Positions 26,088 to 35,264 of a DNA stretch of 64,000 nt are shown here, in pieces (positions within the stretch are counted from its first letter, which is position 1; each line of letters starts with the position of its first letter). The notes beneath the pieces were generated by a model, which worked only from the letters and a program-made list of their open reading frames with translations, ran no database searches and was not told the DNA's origin. The stretch is from assembly GCF_045062745.1 (NCBI RefSeq), contig NZ_JBJGED010000002.1, positions 358,930 to 422,929 of the forward strand, given 5' to 3'. This stretch comes from Paenibacillus_AA sp045062745 (GTDB lineage: Bacteria > Bacillota > Bacilli > Paenibacillales > NBRC-103111). The position numbers and the translations under genes were made by a program.

Positions 26088-27605
26088 TCACAGCTTATAA
26101 ATATCCTTGTACTTCTCTTCGAAATACTCGACCAGGTAGGCCGGGTTCAGCGGCTCGCCCGAGACGCTCTCGATGATCTCGGCCGGGGTGAGCAGCTTGC
26201 CGTGCCGGTAGATGCGCTCCGTGAGCCACTCCTTGATCGGCTGCAGCTTGCCCTGCTCGATATTCGCGGCGAAGTCCGGCATCTGCTTCAGCAGCGTCGC
26301 GCGAATCTGGGCCGCATACATGTTGCCGAGCGAATACGAAGGGAAATAGCCGAACGCGCCGCCGGACCAGTGCACGTCCTGCATGACGCCTTCCCCGTCG
26401 TTCTCGGGCTCTACGCCCAAGTAGTCGCGATACTTCGCGTTCCAGGCAGCCGGCAAGTCCTTCACCTCGATCGTCCCGCTGAACAGCTCTTTCTCCAGCT
26501 CATACCGGATCATGATGTGCAGGTTGTACGTCAACTCGTCGGCCTCGATGCGGATGAGCGAAGGCTTCACTTCGTTGATGCCGCGGTAGAAGAGCTCCAC
26601 TGGGACTTTGCTGAGATTCTCCGGATATAGGCTTTGCAGCTTCGGATAGTATCGCTTCCAGAACGCCAGGCTCCGGCCGATCATGTTCTCCCAGAAGCGC
26701 GACTGCGATTCGTGGATCCCCATCGACGTGCCCGTGCAGAGCGGCGTTCCGATCAGCTCGGGAGAGATGTTCTGCTCATACAGCGCATGCCCGCCCTCGT
26801 GGACGGTACCGAACAAGGCGCTCGTCACGTCATTCTGCAGATAGCGCGTCGTAATCCGCACATCGCCCGGGTTCAGGCCGGTCGCGAATGGATGCGCGCT
26901 CTCATCGAGCCGGCCGGAATCGAAGTCGTAACCCATCTCGTTCAGGATGTACAGGCTGAATTCCTTTTGCAGCGAGATGTCAAAATGCTGCTGCAAGAAC
27001 GAACGGTGCGGCTTGTTCGGAGACGATTGAATGGCCGATACGAGCGGCACTAGCTTGCGCCGCAGCTCGCCGAACACTTCGTCCAGCTTCGCGACGGTCA
27101 TGCCAGGCTCGTACATATCGAGGAGCGTGTTATAAGGATGCCCTTCATATCCCCACAACTGAATGAATTCCCGGTTGAAGGCGACGATTTTCTCCAGGTA
27201 CGGGCTGAAGGTAGCGTAATCCGACGTCGGCTTCGTCTCTTCCCAGACCGACTCGGCTTGCGAAGTCAGCACGACGTATTCCTTGTAGCGGTCCGGCGGG
27301 ATTTTCTTGCTGCGGTCGTAATCCTTCTTGCACTCCGTCACGATCTTCCGGTCCACATCGCTCAGCTGCTCGAACGTCTCCGGGGCGCGAAGCGCTTCCA
27401 GGAACTCGCCCATTTGCTCCGAGACCGACATCTTGAACAGCTCGGACGACAGCTCTCCGATGACTTCCGAGCGGGCGGCGACGCCCTTCCGCGGAGCTCC
27501 CGTACGCAAATCCCAATACATGACGCCCAGAGCTTCCTCGTAGCTCTTCATTTTTTTCACATAGGCGCGAAAAGCGGACAGTGTGTCCTCATACGATTGT
27601 CCCAT
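26088..27605 (-). CDS. M32 family metallocarboxypeptidase (thermostable carboxypeptidase 1 type)
   Basis: 505 residues from the ATG at 27605, preceded by GGGAGGG at 6 bases; a longer start at 27638 lacks a ribosome site. The zinc site is HEGGH (near 268) with the downstream Glu in MGIHESQSRFWEN. DPRKG-like substrate loops are replaced by LHIMIRYELEKELFSG, also typical. Residues 1-130 are helical (YVKKMKSYEEALGVMYWDLR). M32 enzymes remove C-terminal amino acids from peptides in the cytoplasm. Single gene with promoter at 27645-27673 and terminator at 26024-26058. Confidence 0.95.
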   Translation of the reverse strand: MGQSYEDTLSAFRAYVKKMKSYEEALGVMYWDLRTGAPRKGVAARSEVIGELSSELFKMSVSEQMGEFLEALRAPETFEQLSDVDRKIVTECKKDYDRSKKIPPDRYKEYVVLTSQAESVWEETKPTSDYATFSPYLEKIVAFNREFIQLWGYEGHPYNTLLDMYEPGMTVAKLDEVFGELRRKLVPLVSAIQSSPNKPHRSFLQQHFDISLQKEFSLYILNEMGYDFDSGRLDESAHPFATGLNPGDVRITTRYLQNDVTSALFGTVHEGGHALYEQNISPELIGTPLCTGTSMGIHESQSRFWENMIGRSLAFWKRYYPKLQSLYPENLSKVPVELFYRGINEVKPSLIRIEADELTYNLHIMIRYELEKELFSGTIEVKDLPAAWNAKYRDYLGVEPENDGEGVMQDVHWSGGAFGYFPSYSLGNMYAAQIRATLLKQMPDFAANIEQGKLQPIKEWLTERIYRHGKLLTPAEIIESVSGEPLNPAYLVEYFEEKYKDIYKL

Positions 27606-27644
27606 CGGTATCCCTCCCGGTTTCATCTGGTGATACATGTTTTG

Positions 27645-27673
27645 ATCTTACTTTTTCTGGGCGGAAGAATCAA
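27645..27673 (-). promoter_or_regulatory. Sigma-A promoter of the M32 gene
   Basis: On the minus strand: TTGATT, 17 bases, TAAGAT. Confidence 0.6.
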
Positions 27674-27689
27674 CTTTCTCGATTATTTG

Positions 27690-27698
27690 TGGTAAAAT
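27690..27698 (+). promoter_or_regulatory. Extended -10 promoter of the HesB-like gene
   Basis: TGG followed by TAAAAT, 42 bases upstream of the ATG. No good -35 is seen; TG-n extended -10 elements work without one. Divergent from the M32 promoter. Confidence 0.45.
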
Positions 27699-27739
27699 AG
27701 GGTCCAACTTAAATTCCAAACGCGAGGGGAGTCGGCAAC

Positions 27740-28084
27740 ATGCAAATTACGCTTACACAAGCGGCCCGCGAGCAACTGGGTCAGGAGCTGGCAGCGAAGA
27801 GCCCGGAAGCCCCGATCGCCCTTAAGCTCGCATATGATGCGGAAGGGTGCGGCTGCGCCGTGGACGGGGTGACCGCGCTATGGCTAGTCGATGGACCGGA
27901 GCCGGACGATCGCGTTGCCGGTGGCTCGGCGTTCAACATCCTTTACGACAAGAAGCATGAGGTGTTCTTCGAGGATGAGCTGACCGTGGACTACAGTGAC
28001 GCGCGTCGCGCCTATACACTGCGAAGCAAGCAACAAACATACAACAGCATGATGCGGCTGATCGACAAGCGGCACACCAGCTGA
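27740..28084 (+). CDS. HesB/IscA-like iron-sulfur biosynthesis family protein (YqkB-like)
   Basis: 114 residues. A beta-rich HesB fold: ITLTQAAREQLGQEL, IALKLAYDAEGCGCAV and FEDELTVDY. It has Cys-Gly-Cys in the middle but not the two C-terminal cysteines (CGCGxSF) of true A-type scaffold proteins. It therefore belongs to the YqkB/YneR branch of the family, whose role is unclear. GAGGGGAG precedes the ATG. Followed 22 bases later by the carbonic anhydrase gene and probably co-transcribed with it. Confidence 0.82.
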   Translation: MQITLTQAAREQLGQELAAKSPEAPIALKLAYDAEGCGCAVDGVTALWLVDGPEPDDRVAGGSAFNILYDKKHEVFFEDELTVDYSDARRAYTLRSKQQTYNSMMRLIDKRHTS

Positions 28085-28106
28085 TGCCAACCGAAGGAGG
28101 GGAATT

Positions 28107-28697
28107 ATGAGTTCGAATCTCACCAACGTACAAAACATTCTGGCTTACAATCGCGAATTCGTCGAGAACAAAGAATACGAGCAATTCCGGACGACTCGCT
28201 TCCCGGACAAAAAAATGGTCATCCTCACTTGCATGGATACCCGGCTCGTGGAGCTGCTGCCCAAGGCGATGAACATCCATAATGGGGACGTCAAGCTGAT
28301 CAAGAACGCCGGGGCGATTGTGACCCAGCCGTTCGGCAACATCATGCGGAGTATTATCGTCGCGATCTACGAGCTGAACGCCGACGAGGTGCTCGTCGTA
28401 GGGCACTACCAGTGCGGCATGACCGGCCTCGATTCCGAGCGGATCATCAACAAGGCCCGCGCGCAGGGGATCACGGAAGATACGATTTCGACCCTGCATC
28501 ATTCCGGCATCAACTTGTCCCGCTGGCTGACCGGCTTCGACGACGTCAAGCAGGGCGTGGAGAACAGCGTTGAAATCATCCGGAACCATCCGCTGCTCCC
28601 CAAAAACATTCCGGTTCATGGGATGCTGATCGATCCGGAAACCGGGAAACTGGATCTCTTGGTCGACGGGTATGCGCATTTGGCCGAAAAAGCGTGA
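28107..28697 (+). CDS. Beta-class carbonic anhydrase (YtiB-like)
   Basis: 196 residues. Zinc ligands Cys42 in TCMDTR, His100 and Cys103 in VVGHYQCG; Asp44-Arg46 form the catalytic dyad. It interconverts carbon dioxide and bicarbonate in the cytoplasm. The sequence matches the short type II beta enzymes such as Bacillus YtiB. The AAGGAGG site precedes the ATG. Ends at a long hairpin shared with the convergent permease gene. Confidence 0.95.
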   Translation: MSSNLTNVQNILAYNREFVENKEYEQFRTTRFPDKKMVILTCMDTRLVELLPKAMNIHNGDVKLIKNAGAIVTQPFGNIMRSIIVAIYELNADEVLVVGHYQCGMTGLDSERIINKARAQGITEDTISTLHHSGINLSRWLTGFDDVKQGVENSVEIIRNHPLLPKNIPVHGMLIDPETGKLDLLVDGYAHLAEKA

Positions 28698-28720
28698 TTT
28701 CACCGCATTATCGTCTTATA

Positions 28721-28770
28721 GAAAATTCCCCGGCCCGTGCGGATGCGCATGAGACCGGGGAATTTTGAAT
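28721..28770 (+). terminator. Hairpin terminator after carbonic anhydrase gene (probably bidirectional)
   Basis: AAATTCCCCGG (28723-28733) pairs with CCGGGGAATTT (28755-28765), an 11 bp perfect stem with a 21-base loop and T- and A-rich flanks. Confidence 0.7.
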
Positions 28771-28917
28771 TAATGGAGAAATCGGTCAGTTCGATGGAAG
28801 CTGCGAGATTAACACCGTTCCCGGCGTCGGAGCTTGGTTCGTAGCGATTTTGCTGACCGAACGGACTTCTGTTCTTCCCATCACCCCTTCCCTGCGAAGC
28901 GCCCCGGATGCTATTCT

Positions 28918-29811
28918 TTATTCCTTCACGCTCCCCACCACGATGCCTTTTATGAAATACCGCTGCAGGAACGGATATACCAGCATGATTGGCAGGGCGC
29001 CCAGGAAGATTTGCGCGGTGCGTAGCGTCCGTTCGCTCAACTTATTCATTGCAGCCAAGTCATCCGTCGAGATTTGCTCCAGATTCAAGTTCACCGAGGT
29101 CACCAGGGTAGACAAATACGACTGCAACGGGTAGTGTTCCGGGGAATTCATATAGATGATCCCGTCAAACCAGGAATTCCAATGCCCGACAATCGTGAAT
29201 AGAAGGATTGTCGCTATAGCCGGCACCGAGATCGGTATATACACCCGAACCAGGAGCGTTAGATGGCCGGCCCCGTCGATCAGAGCCGCCTCCTCCAGAT
29301 CCTTGGGCACGCTGCGAAAAAAATTGAGCAGCATTATCATGTTCCAGACGCTAAGCGCACCGGGCAAAATCAGCGCCCAGATCGAGTTCAGTAGACCCGT
29401 TTCCTTCACGATCATGTACGTCGGAATAAGTCCCCCGCCCAGGAACATAGTGACGGCGAAAAACCAGACATAAAGGGTCCGCAGAGGGAATTTTGCATTT
29501 TCCTTGGATAGCGGGTACGCCGTCAGCACAACAAGAACCATATTTACGACCGTACCGAGCACGACACGCTTCAAGGAGACAAATAGCGATTGCAGGAATT
29601 CCTGCTTCTGCCCCAGGAACCGGTAGGCGTCGAAAGTTAAGCCTTTCGGCCAGAGACTAACTTCACCGGCGACGACGGCCAAGTTGGAGCTGAGCGAGAC
29701 CGCGAGCAGATGCATGAACGGCAGAATCCCAAGCAGGAACACCGCGGTGAGCAGCGCCGTATTGCATACAATAAACACCTTCCGCCCGATGGGCTGTTTG
29801 GCGAATGGCAA
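28918..29811 (-). CDS. Carbohydrate ABC transporter permease, LplC type
   Basis: About 297 residues from the TTG at 29811, which has GGAGG eight bases upstream. An earlier in-frame TTG at 29832 overlaps the preceding stop but has no ribosome site. Six helices, EAA loop LEEAALIDGAGHLTLLVRVY, C-terminus PFLQRYFIKGIVVGSVKE. Third gene of the second importer operon. It converges on the carbonic anhydrase gene. Confidence 0.92.
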   Translation of the reverse strand: MPFAKQPIGRKVFIVCNTALLTAVFLLGILPFMHLLAVSLSSNLAVVAGEVSLWPKGLTFDAYRFLGQKQEFLQSLFVSLKRVVLGTVVNMVLVVLTAYPLSKENAKFPLRTLYVWFFAVTMFLGGGLIPTYMIVKETGLLNSIWALILPGALSVWNMIMLLNFFRSVPKDLEEAALIDGAGHLTLLVRVYIPISVPAIATILLFTIVGHWNSWFDGIIYMNSPEHYPLQSYLSTLVTSVNLNLEQISTDDLAAMNKLSERTLRTAQIFLGALPIMLVYPFLQRYFIKGIVVGSVKE

Positions 29812-29828
29812 CGAAAGTCCCTCCTCCG

Positions 29829-30740
29829 TCAAAAAATGCGGTAGTTGCTGAATCGGTAGGCGAGGTAGTAGGACAAGCTCACCAAGAACAGCGACACGCC
29901 GGACTTGAACAAGCCGATCGCGGCGGCAGCTGCATATTGCTGCTCGATCAAGCCGAAACGATAAACGAACGTGTCGATCACGTCCGCGCTGCTGTACACC
30001 GCGGGGCTGTACAAGAGTAGAATCTGCTCAAAGCCCGCATTCAGGATGCTGCCGATGCTTAGCGTCGTGAGCAGGATCAGAATCGGTGCCATGCCCGGCA
30101 GCGTTATATGCGCCATCTGCTTCCAGCGACCTGCTCCATCCACCTGAGCCGCTTCGTACAGATTAGGGTTGATGCCGACGATCGCGGCCAGGAAGATGAT
30201 CATGTTGTACCCCATCCCCTTCCACACGTCGGAGCCGACCAGGATCGCCCGGAACCACGACTCGCTCCCTAGGAACAGCACGGGGTTCATCCCCACATAC
30301 GCGAGGATGGCATTGATCGGGCCCTTCAGGGAGAACAGCTCGAACAGGACGCCGCCCAACACGGTCCACGAGAGGAAGAAGGGCAGGAACACGCTTGTCT
30401 GCACGGTCCGCTTGAACGCGTTGGAAGCGACCTCGTTCAGTAGCAGCGCCAGCGCCAGCGGGACGAGCAGGCCGAAGACAATTTTCAATAGCGAGATGGC
30501 GAGCGTATTCCAGATCACTTGGGCAAAATCCGGCAAGTTGAACACGTACTCGAAGTTCTTCCAGCCCACCCAGGGGGAATGCAGGAATCCGAGCGCCGGC
30601 TTGAACTTCTGGAATGCCATGACGATGCCGAACATCGGTCCGTAATGGTAGATCAAGATGACGATTACCCCGGGCAGTAGCATCAAATGCAACGGGATTT
30701 GCGCCCCCGGGTTGACCGTGCCGATCCGTTTCGTTTTCAC
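29829..30740 (-). CDS. Carbohydrate ABC transporter permease, LplB type
   Basis: 303 residues, GTG start with GGGAGG six bases upstream. Six helices; it opens with LMLLPGVIVILIYHYGPMFG. EAA loop LYEAAQVDGAGRWKQMAHIT. Pairs with the LplC-type permease that follows at once. A hairpin lies between it and the upstream binding-protein gene, which may lower permease expression relative to the binding protein. Confidence 0.92.
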   Translation of the reverse strand: MKTKRIGTVNPGAQIPLHLMLLPGVIVILIYHYGPMFGIVMAFQKFKPALGFLHSPWVGWKNFEYVFNLPDFAQVIWNTLAISLLKIVFGLLVPLALALLLNEVASNAFKRTVQTSVFLPFFLSWTVLGGVLFELFSLKGPINAILAYVGMNPVLFLGSESWFRAILVGSDVWKGMGYNMIIFLAAIVGINPNLYEAAQVDGAGRWKQMAHITLPGMAPILILLTTLSIGSILNAGFEQILLLYSPAVYSSADVIDTFVYRFGLIEQQYAAAAAIGLFKSGVSLFLVSLSYYLAYRFSNYRIF

Positions 30741-30778
30741 AGTATGCCTCCCTTGCAGCCTATCCGAATGAATTGGAA

Positions 30779-30810
30779 ACGGGGGAGGGCACTGTTCCGT
30801 CCTCCCCCGT
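30779..30810 (-). terminator. Intercistronic hairpin between binding-protein and permease genes
   Basis: ACGGGGGAGG pairs with CCTCCCCCGT, a 10 bp GC-rich stem. The T-run is short, so partial termination or mRNA end protection is more likely than full stop. Confidence 0.5.
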
Positions 30811-30816
30811 TCGTCG

Positions 30817-32517
30817 TTACGGATGTTTGGTCAGCCAGTCGCCCACTTCTTTCGTCAGATCGTCCCCGCCGAGCTTCTTCCAGCTCTCCACATATTTGTC
30901 GAATTCCGAGATCGGGGAAGAGCCCATGATGATCTTGGTGAACGTCTCATCCGTCAGCTTCGTGAGCGAGGCGCCCTTCTCGACTTGCGTCGGCGTGGCC
31001 ACCGGCGGATTCTCGCCGCGCACCGTCAGCTTCTGCTCCTTCACCTTGCGGGTCACGCCCCAGCCGCCGTCCTCAGCGACGCGGCTGAAGTAGAGCCCCC
31101 AGCCGGCCATATCGCCAGAGAGGAACTGCTTGGCCGCTTTGAAATTCGGCAGCACGCTCGGGTTGCTTCCCTTGACCGTATCCTTCTTCTCTTTCAGTGC
31201 TGCGTTCACTTCCGTGTAGATTTGCTCCATCTCGAGCGAGTTCGAGATTCGCGGCTCGTACCACAGGTACACCCAACCGTTTGCCGGCGTGTTGATCGCC
31301 GCGTACTCCTCTTTGGCCATTTCATAGTAGAAATTCGCCATTTTGATCGCGGCTTCTGGGTTTTTCGCCTTTTTGTTGACGACCAGGATTTTGCCCATCC
31401 GGTAGCGGGGCACGAGCGATTTGCCCGGCTTGCCCTCATAAGACGGCAGGGGCAGGTTGATCCAGTCGGCTTCCTTGTTCTTGTCCCGGTGAATGTTAAG
31501 CGGCCAGTTCGGGTACCACCACTCGCCGAAGGAAATCCCTACCTTGTCGGCTACGATGTCCTCCATAACTTTGTTCTCGTCTTTGAACGCCCACTCCTTG
31601 TCGAGCAGCCCGCGTTTGTACCAGTCGGCGAGCTTCTCGAGCGACTTCCGCGTCTCCGGCGTCGTCTCTCCGGCCACCAGCTTGCCGTCCGCGCCCTTGA
31701 TGAAGTTGTACGGGTATGCGCCCATCGTATAGAAGAAGCCGCGCGCATCCAGTCCCCAGAAATTCAGCTTCTTGTTGATCGCGAGTCCATATGTGTCCGC
31801 CTTGCCATTGCCGTCCGGGTCGTTCTTCACGAACGCTTCTGCGATCTTCTCAAGCTCCTCGAACGTCTTGGGCGGCTGCAGGTTCAGCTTTTTCAGCCAG
31901 TCGGAGCGAATCCACAGTGTCTGCAGCGACAGGTTCGGATCGTTGAAGCTCGGAATGCCGAATAGCTTGTTGCCGTCCTTGAACAGCTTCAGCGTCTCTC
32001 CGCCGTCCGATTCTACGTAGCTCTTGATCGTAGGCGAAGCATATTTGGCGTACGCTTCGGACAAGTCCGCCAGCACGCCCTGCTCCTTGAACTTCTCGTA
32101 GTCGGCCGCGTCGATCCACATCACGTCGGGCAAGTCGCCGGACGCCACCGTCAGCGAGAATTTTTGCGTGAATTGGTCATACGGCACGACCCAGTTGTAC
32201 TTGACTTCAATGTTGAGCATTTCCTTCAGCTTTTTCAGATACCCGTTCTGATCCGGCGTGAGCCCCTGCGGGGTGTTCTTGTCCTCGGGAGGCCGAGCAC
32301 CCAGCACCATGGACACGGTGACCGGATTCTCATATTTGCCCAGCGGATCGGCCTTCGCGTCCGGTTTGGCGGAGGCCGACCCAGACGAAGACGCGGCAGG
32401 TTGTGTCGGTTGAGCCGATTGGGCCGGCTTGGTCGTATCGTCGCTGCTGCAGGCGGACAGCAAGGTGGTGGACCCCACCACGGTAGTTAACAAGGCGAGT
32501 GCCAGCGTTTTTTTCAT
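30817..32517 (-). CDS. Extracellular solute-binding protein, LplA type
   Basis: 566 residues from the ATG at 32517; an upstream ATG at 32568 would put hydrophilic residues before the signal peptide. Lipobox LSAC. A Gln/Pro/Ser-rich linker leads to a family 1 binding protein with NWVVPYDQFTQKFSL and FVKNDPDGNGKADTYGLAI, the calcium-loop motif of the large Paenibacillus LplA/YtcQ-type proteins. Sugar ligand unknown. First gene of the importer operon, under a promoter overlapped by a CRE-like site, and preceded by genes for a HAD phosphatase and a YesMN pair that probably control it. Confidence 0.92.
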   Translation of the reverse strand: MKKTLALALLTTVVGSTTLLSACSSDDTTKPAQSAQPTQPAASSSGSASAKPDAKADPLGKYENPVTVSMVLGARPPEDKNTPQGLTPDQNGYLKKLKEMLNIEVKYNWVVPYDQFTQKFSLTVASGDLPDVMWIDAADYEKFKEQGVLADLSEAYAKYASPTIKSYVESDGGETLKLFKDGNKLFGIPSFNDPNLSLQTLWIRSDWLKKLNLQPPKTFEELEKIAEAFVKNDPDGNGKADTYGLAINKKLNFWGLDARGFFYTMGAYPYNFIKGADGKLVAGETTPETRKSLEKLADWYKRGLLDKEWAFKDENKVMEDIVADKVGISFGEWWYPNWPLNIHRDKNKEADWINLPLPSYEGKPGKSLVPRYRMGKILVVNKKAKNPEAAIKMANFYYEMAKEEYAAINTPANGWVYLWYEPRISNSLEMEQIYTEVNAALKEKKDTVKGSNPSVLPNFKAAKQFLSGDMAGWGLYFSRVAEDGGWGVTRKVKEQKLTVRGENPPVATPTQVEKGASLTKLTDETFTKIIMGSSPISEFDKYVESWKKLGGDDLTKEVGDWLTKHP

Positions 32518-32561
32518 TCGGTTGTTCGCTCCCCCGGTCGTTTCGTCGTTCGTATTACTGC

Positions 32562-32620
32562 TTTGCAAGCGCTCGAGCCTTACATATTCATCATAGCCGG
32601 CCGCCGACAGCGCTTACAAT
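32562..32620 (-). promoter_or_regulatory. Promoter with CRE-like sites for the second importer operon
   Basis: On the minus strand TTGTAA, 18 bases, TATGAT (32590-32619). The -35 lies inside TTGTAAGCGCTGTCG (32605-32619), which fits the catabolite-response consensus WTGNAANCGNWNNCW at all fixed positions but the last. A weaker plus-strand copy, TTTGCAAGCGCTC, is at 32562-32574. CcpA repression by preferred sugars is expected. Confidence 0.55.
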
Positions 32621-32649
32621 GACAAACCGTTGACATGGTGTCGTTTCGT

Positions 32650-33468
32650 TTACACGAGCGGGGCCGAGTCCCAGGACCAGCCCTCGGCTCGTGCGAGCAG
32701 GCAGAACGCTTCGATCACCCCTGGGCCGAAAGACCGCGTCCCGACTGCGCCGCCCATGCTGCGCACCCGCTCCTTCACCTCGGGGTGCGCGTTGCCGGGA
32801 CAGATGGCATACTTCACTCGCTTCGGGTCCATCATTGCCAGATCGGGCAGCTCGTCTCCCGCCACGATCAGCTCCGCAGGGGATAGGCGCTCCAGCCGGG
32901 CGAGTTCATCGACGATCGACGCCTTGGTCAGGAAGGCGGGATGAGCGTGGAACCGCTTCTCCTCAGGCAGCAGCCGGATGTTCAAGTCCGGATGGGCACC
33001 GTAGGCTTCCTTCACGTACCGGAACAGCGGCTCCACCTGATCTTCTACCGGCGTGAAGGCGAACCAGACCCCGCCATTGAACGCAATGAACGCCGCGTCG
33101 AAGCGGGCGCAAATATCACGGATGAACGGTCGGAAGCTGGCCTCCTGCGCCGCCCGCAGCCGATCGTGCATCGCGCTCGTATAGGGCTCCACCGCTTCGA
33201 GCCGATCTCCCTGCAGCCGGCACAGGTCCAATCCGACACCGCCCGAGATGTAGGCAGGCAGACTGCTTAGTTCGCTGCCGAGAACCAGGTCGACCTGTGG
33301 ACCCGAGTCCCAAGCCGTATTTGTAACCCAGCGGCAGCCGTGCCGGTCGAGCCGCTCCAGGAAGCGGGAGAACGGATCGGGCAGCCGGGAGTATGGCCGG
33401 AATCCGCCAAGTGCGGTTCCGTCCAAATCGGTAATCAATAGCTTCGGAAACGGACTTTCCATGGTCAT
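32650..33468 (-). CDS. HAD family hydrolase (Cof/SPP-like, subclass IIB)
   Basis: 272 residues. Motif I LLITDLDGTALGG supplies the nucleophile Asp and the acid/base Asp. The Lys of motif III (FLTKASIVDEL) and motif IV (VAGDELPDLAMM) are present. The C2-type cap lies between, resembling sugar- or sucrose-phosphate phosphatases. It would hydrolyse a phosphate monoester, perhaps a sugar phosphate made from the imported sugar (inference from position between the YesMN genes and the binding-protein gene). GGGGAG sits ten bases before the ATG. Confidence 0.88.
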   Translation of the reverse strand: MTMESPFPKLLITDLDGTALGGFRPYSRLPDPFSRFLERLDRHGCRWVTNTAWDSGPQVDLVLGSELSSLPAYISGGVGLDLCRLQGDRLEAVEPYTSAMHDRLRAAQEASFRPFIRDICARFDAAFIAFNGGVWFAFTPVEDQVEPLFRYVKEAYGAHPDLNIRLLPEEKRFHAHPAFLTKASIVDELARLERLSPAELIVAGDELPDLAMMDPKRVKYAICPGNAHPEVKERVRSMGGAVGTRSFGPGVIEAFCLLARAEGWSWDSAPLV

Positions 33469-33498
33469 TAGAGAAGCTCTCCCCTCGTCAGGCTTTTC

Positions 33499-33521
33499 GG
33501 GGGCTGCCGACCGGCAGCCCT
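33499..33521 (-). terminator. Hairpin after the YesN-like gene
   Basis: GGGCTGCCG and CGGCAGCCC form a 9 bp stem with a 2-base loop on the minus strand. Only AAAA/short T tracts follow, so termination may be partial. Confidence 0.45.
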
Positions 33522-33560
33522 ATCTCCGTATTGTACAGGGAGGTCGGGCTCCGTCGTATG

Positions 33561-35264
33561 CTAATCGCTTGACATGCTTGCGTTTCCTTGACCGTACAGC
33601 CGGAGCGAATCGCGATACTCCTGAGGGGAGACTCCTTTCATTTTGCGGAAGAACGCGGTGAAATAGGAGGGAGATTCGAAGCCAAGCCGGGAGGCGATCT
33701 CATGAATGAACAGCTTGGGGTTGGCCAGCATGTCAACCGCCGCCTCGGCCTTGGCTGCATAGATGTAGTCGAACAGGTTGCGGCCCGTCCGCTGCTTGTA
33801 ATACCGGGACAAGTAGGACGGATTGAAGTAGACGGATTCGGCAATCCGGACGAGCGAGAGATCCCCGCCCAAGTGGTTGTGAACATACTCGTGAATCCGC
33901 TCGATCAGCAGATGCTCGCGCGGATCGTCGGCCCCTGCAGGGCGGTTACCAAGCTCGCTCGCGAGCGCGATGAATGTCCGCTCCGCCGCCGCCCAATCGA
34001 GCGGAATGCCGGAGAGCGAGAGCAGCATCAGGGTCGAATCGCCTCGACGCTCCTCGAACGCAGCGCTCGACCGAAATTTCGTTAAGAATACGGTGAAAAG
34101 CGCCACGTACAGATCGGCCCCATGCAACGGGTCGTGCGACAGTTCCCGCTTCACCGTGCCGAGCAGCTCACGGACTAGCGCCTCGCCTGCGTCAGGGGCC
34201 GCTTCCTCCAGCTGTTTCTCCAACAACTTGAGCCGCTGCTGAAAGGCGTGCTTGGCACCGGCGCTCCTCTCTCGTTCCCGCTTCCACCATGGATCCGGCA
34301 TGCCGAGATCGTAGATGCGCATCGCGTCGCCTTCCGGGAAGGCGACTTGCAGCAACGGCTTAAACCGCTCGAATTCGGTCGCCAGCTCGCTCCACGAAAC
34401 CGCCGGTCTTGAGAGAACGAAGATCGGCTGCAGGGCGTGCAGCTGGGCACAAGCGGACTGCACCGGCTCCAGAAGGCTTTTGACATAGTTGGCCAATTCC
34501 TTCTCGTTCAGCTCCAGCTGCAACCGTTCTTCGGATGGGGCTGGGTCCGGCTGAAGCAGCCATACCAGCGTAGTCGTATCATATTCGAAGCATTCTTGCT
34601 TCAACCAAGCGGGAATTGCCGACTGCATCAAATCCCGGATAATACTTAACGCCATTAAACGTTCTCCATGCTTGAGGCGCTCCGCTCCGTTCGTCACTTT
34701 TCCAACCACTATCAACAGGCCCCGCTCCCGGTCCAAGCGAATTAGAGGCTCATGGCCCCAGCCCGCCGTCTCGAGCTCGTCCAAGGGTACCCCGGCCAGT
34801 ACGGCGGACAGCACGCTGTTGCGCAGGAGCGGAGCTGCCATTTCCCGGACTCGTACCGCCTCCTCCATGCGCTCCCGCACGCAGGCCGCTTCCTCCAGTC
34901 TGCGGATCGAATCCCGCACGGCGTCTAGCACGACGGCATCGTCTTCGGTTTTGAGCAAATAATGGTCCACGTTCTTCTCGATCGCCGTATGGGCATAGTC
35001 GAACTCGCTGTAACCAGTCAAAAACAAAAACCGGCAGTACGGCCAATAAAATTGTATGTCGTCGATCATCTCCAGACCGGACATGCCTGGCATACGGATG
35101 TCGCTCAGAACTAGATCGACCTTCGTCCGCTTCGCGAGTCGGAGTGCTTCCGAGGCCGAATACGCTTTGCACACGTCGAGCTCAGCGTCCTGGTAAGACT
35201 CGAACAGTTGTACCAGTCCCTCCACGATGGCCGGCTCATCGTCAACGATCAACATTCTGTACAT
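33561..35264 (-). CDS. Response regulator with AraC-type DNA-binding domain (YesN-like)
   Basis: 567 residues. Receiver domain with Asp8-Asp9, the phospho-acceptor Asp55 in LVLSDIRMPG, Thr in FLTGYS and Lys in LLKTED. A long middle region (about 130-460) of unknown fold precedes the AraC HTH pair: LVRIAESVYFNPSYLSRYYK and IASRLGFESPSYFTAFFRKM. It starts inside the histidine kinase gene (23-base overlap) with GAGGAGG before the ATG. It probably activates the downstream importer operon when phosphorylated by its partner. Confidence 0.93.
   Translation of the reverse strand: MYRMLIVDDEPAIVEGLVQLFESYQDAELDVCKAYSASEALRLAKRTKVDLVLSDIRMPGMSGLEMIDDIQFYWPYCRFLFLTGYSEFDYAHTAIEKNVDHYLLKTEDDAVVLDAVRDSIRRLEEAACVRERMEEAVRVREMAAPLLRNSVLSAVLAGVPLDELETAGWGHEPLIRLDRERGLLIVVGKVTNGAERLKHGERLMALSIIRDLMQSAIPAWLKQECFEYDTTTLVWLLQPDPAPSEERLQLELNEKELANYVKSLLEPVQSACAQLHALQPIFVLSRPAVSWSELATEFERFKPLLQVAFPEGDAMRIYDLGMPDPWWKRERERSAGAKHAFQQRLKLLEKQLEEAAPDAGEALVRELLGTVKRELSHDPLHGADLYVALFTVFLTKFRSSAAFEERRGDSTLMLLSLSGIPLDWAAAERTFIALASELGNRPAGADDPREHLLIERIHEYVHNHLGGDLSLVRIAESVYFNPSYLSRYYKQRTGRNLFDYIYAAKAEAAVDMLANPKLFIHEIASRLGFESPSYFTAFFRKMKGVSPQEYRDSLRLYGQGNASMSSD

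Noticed and set aside
25672..26091. A 139-codon minus-strand open frame in the repeat-rich gap
   Set aside because: It reads through the inverted repeats and the M32 terminator, has no ribosome site, and its repeated residues follow the DNA repeats.
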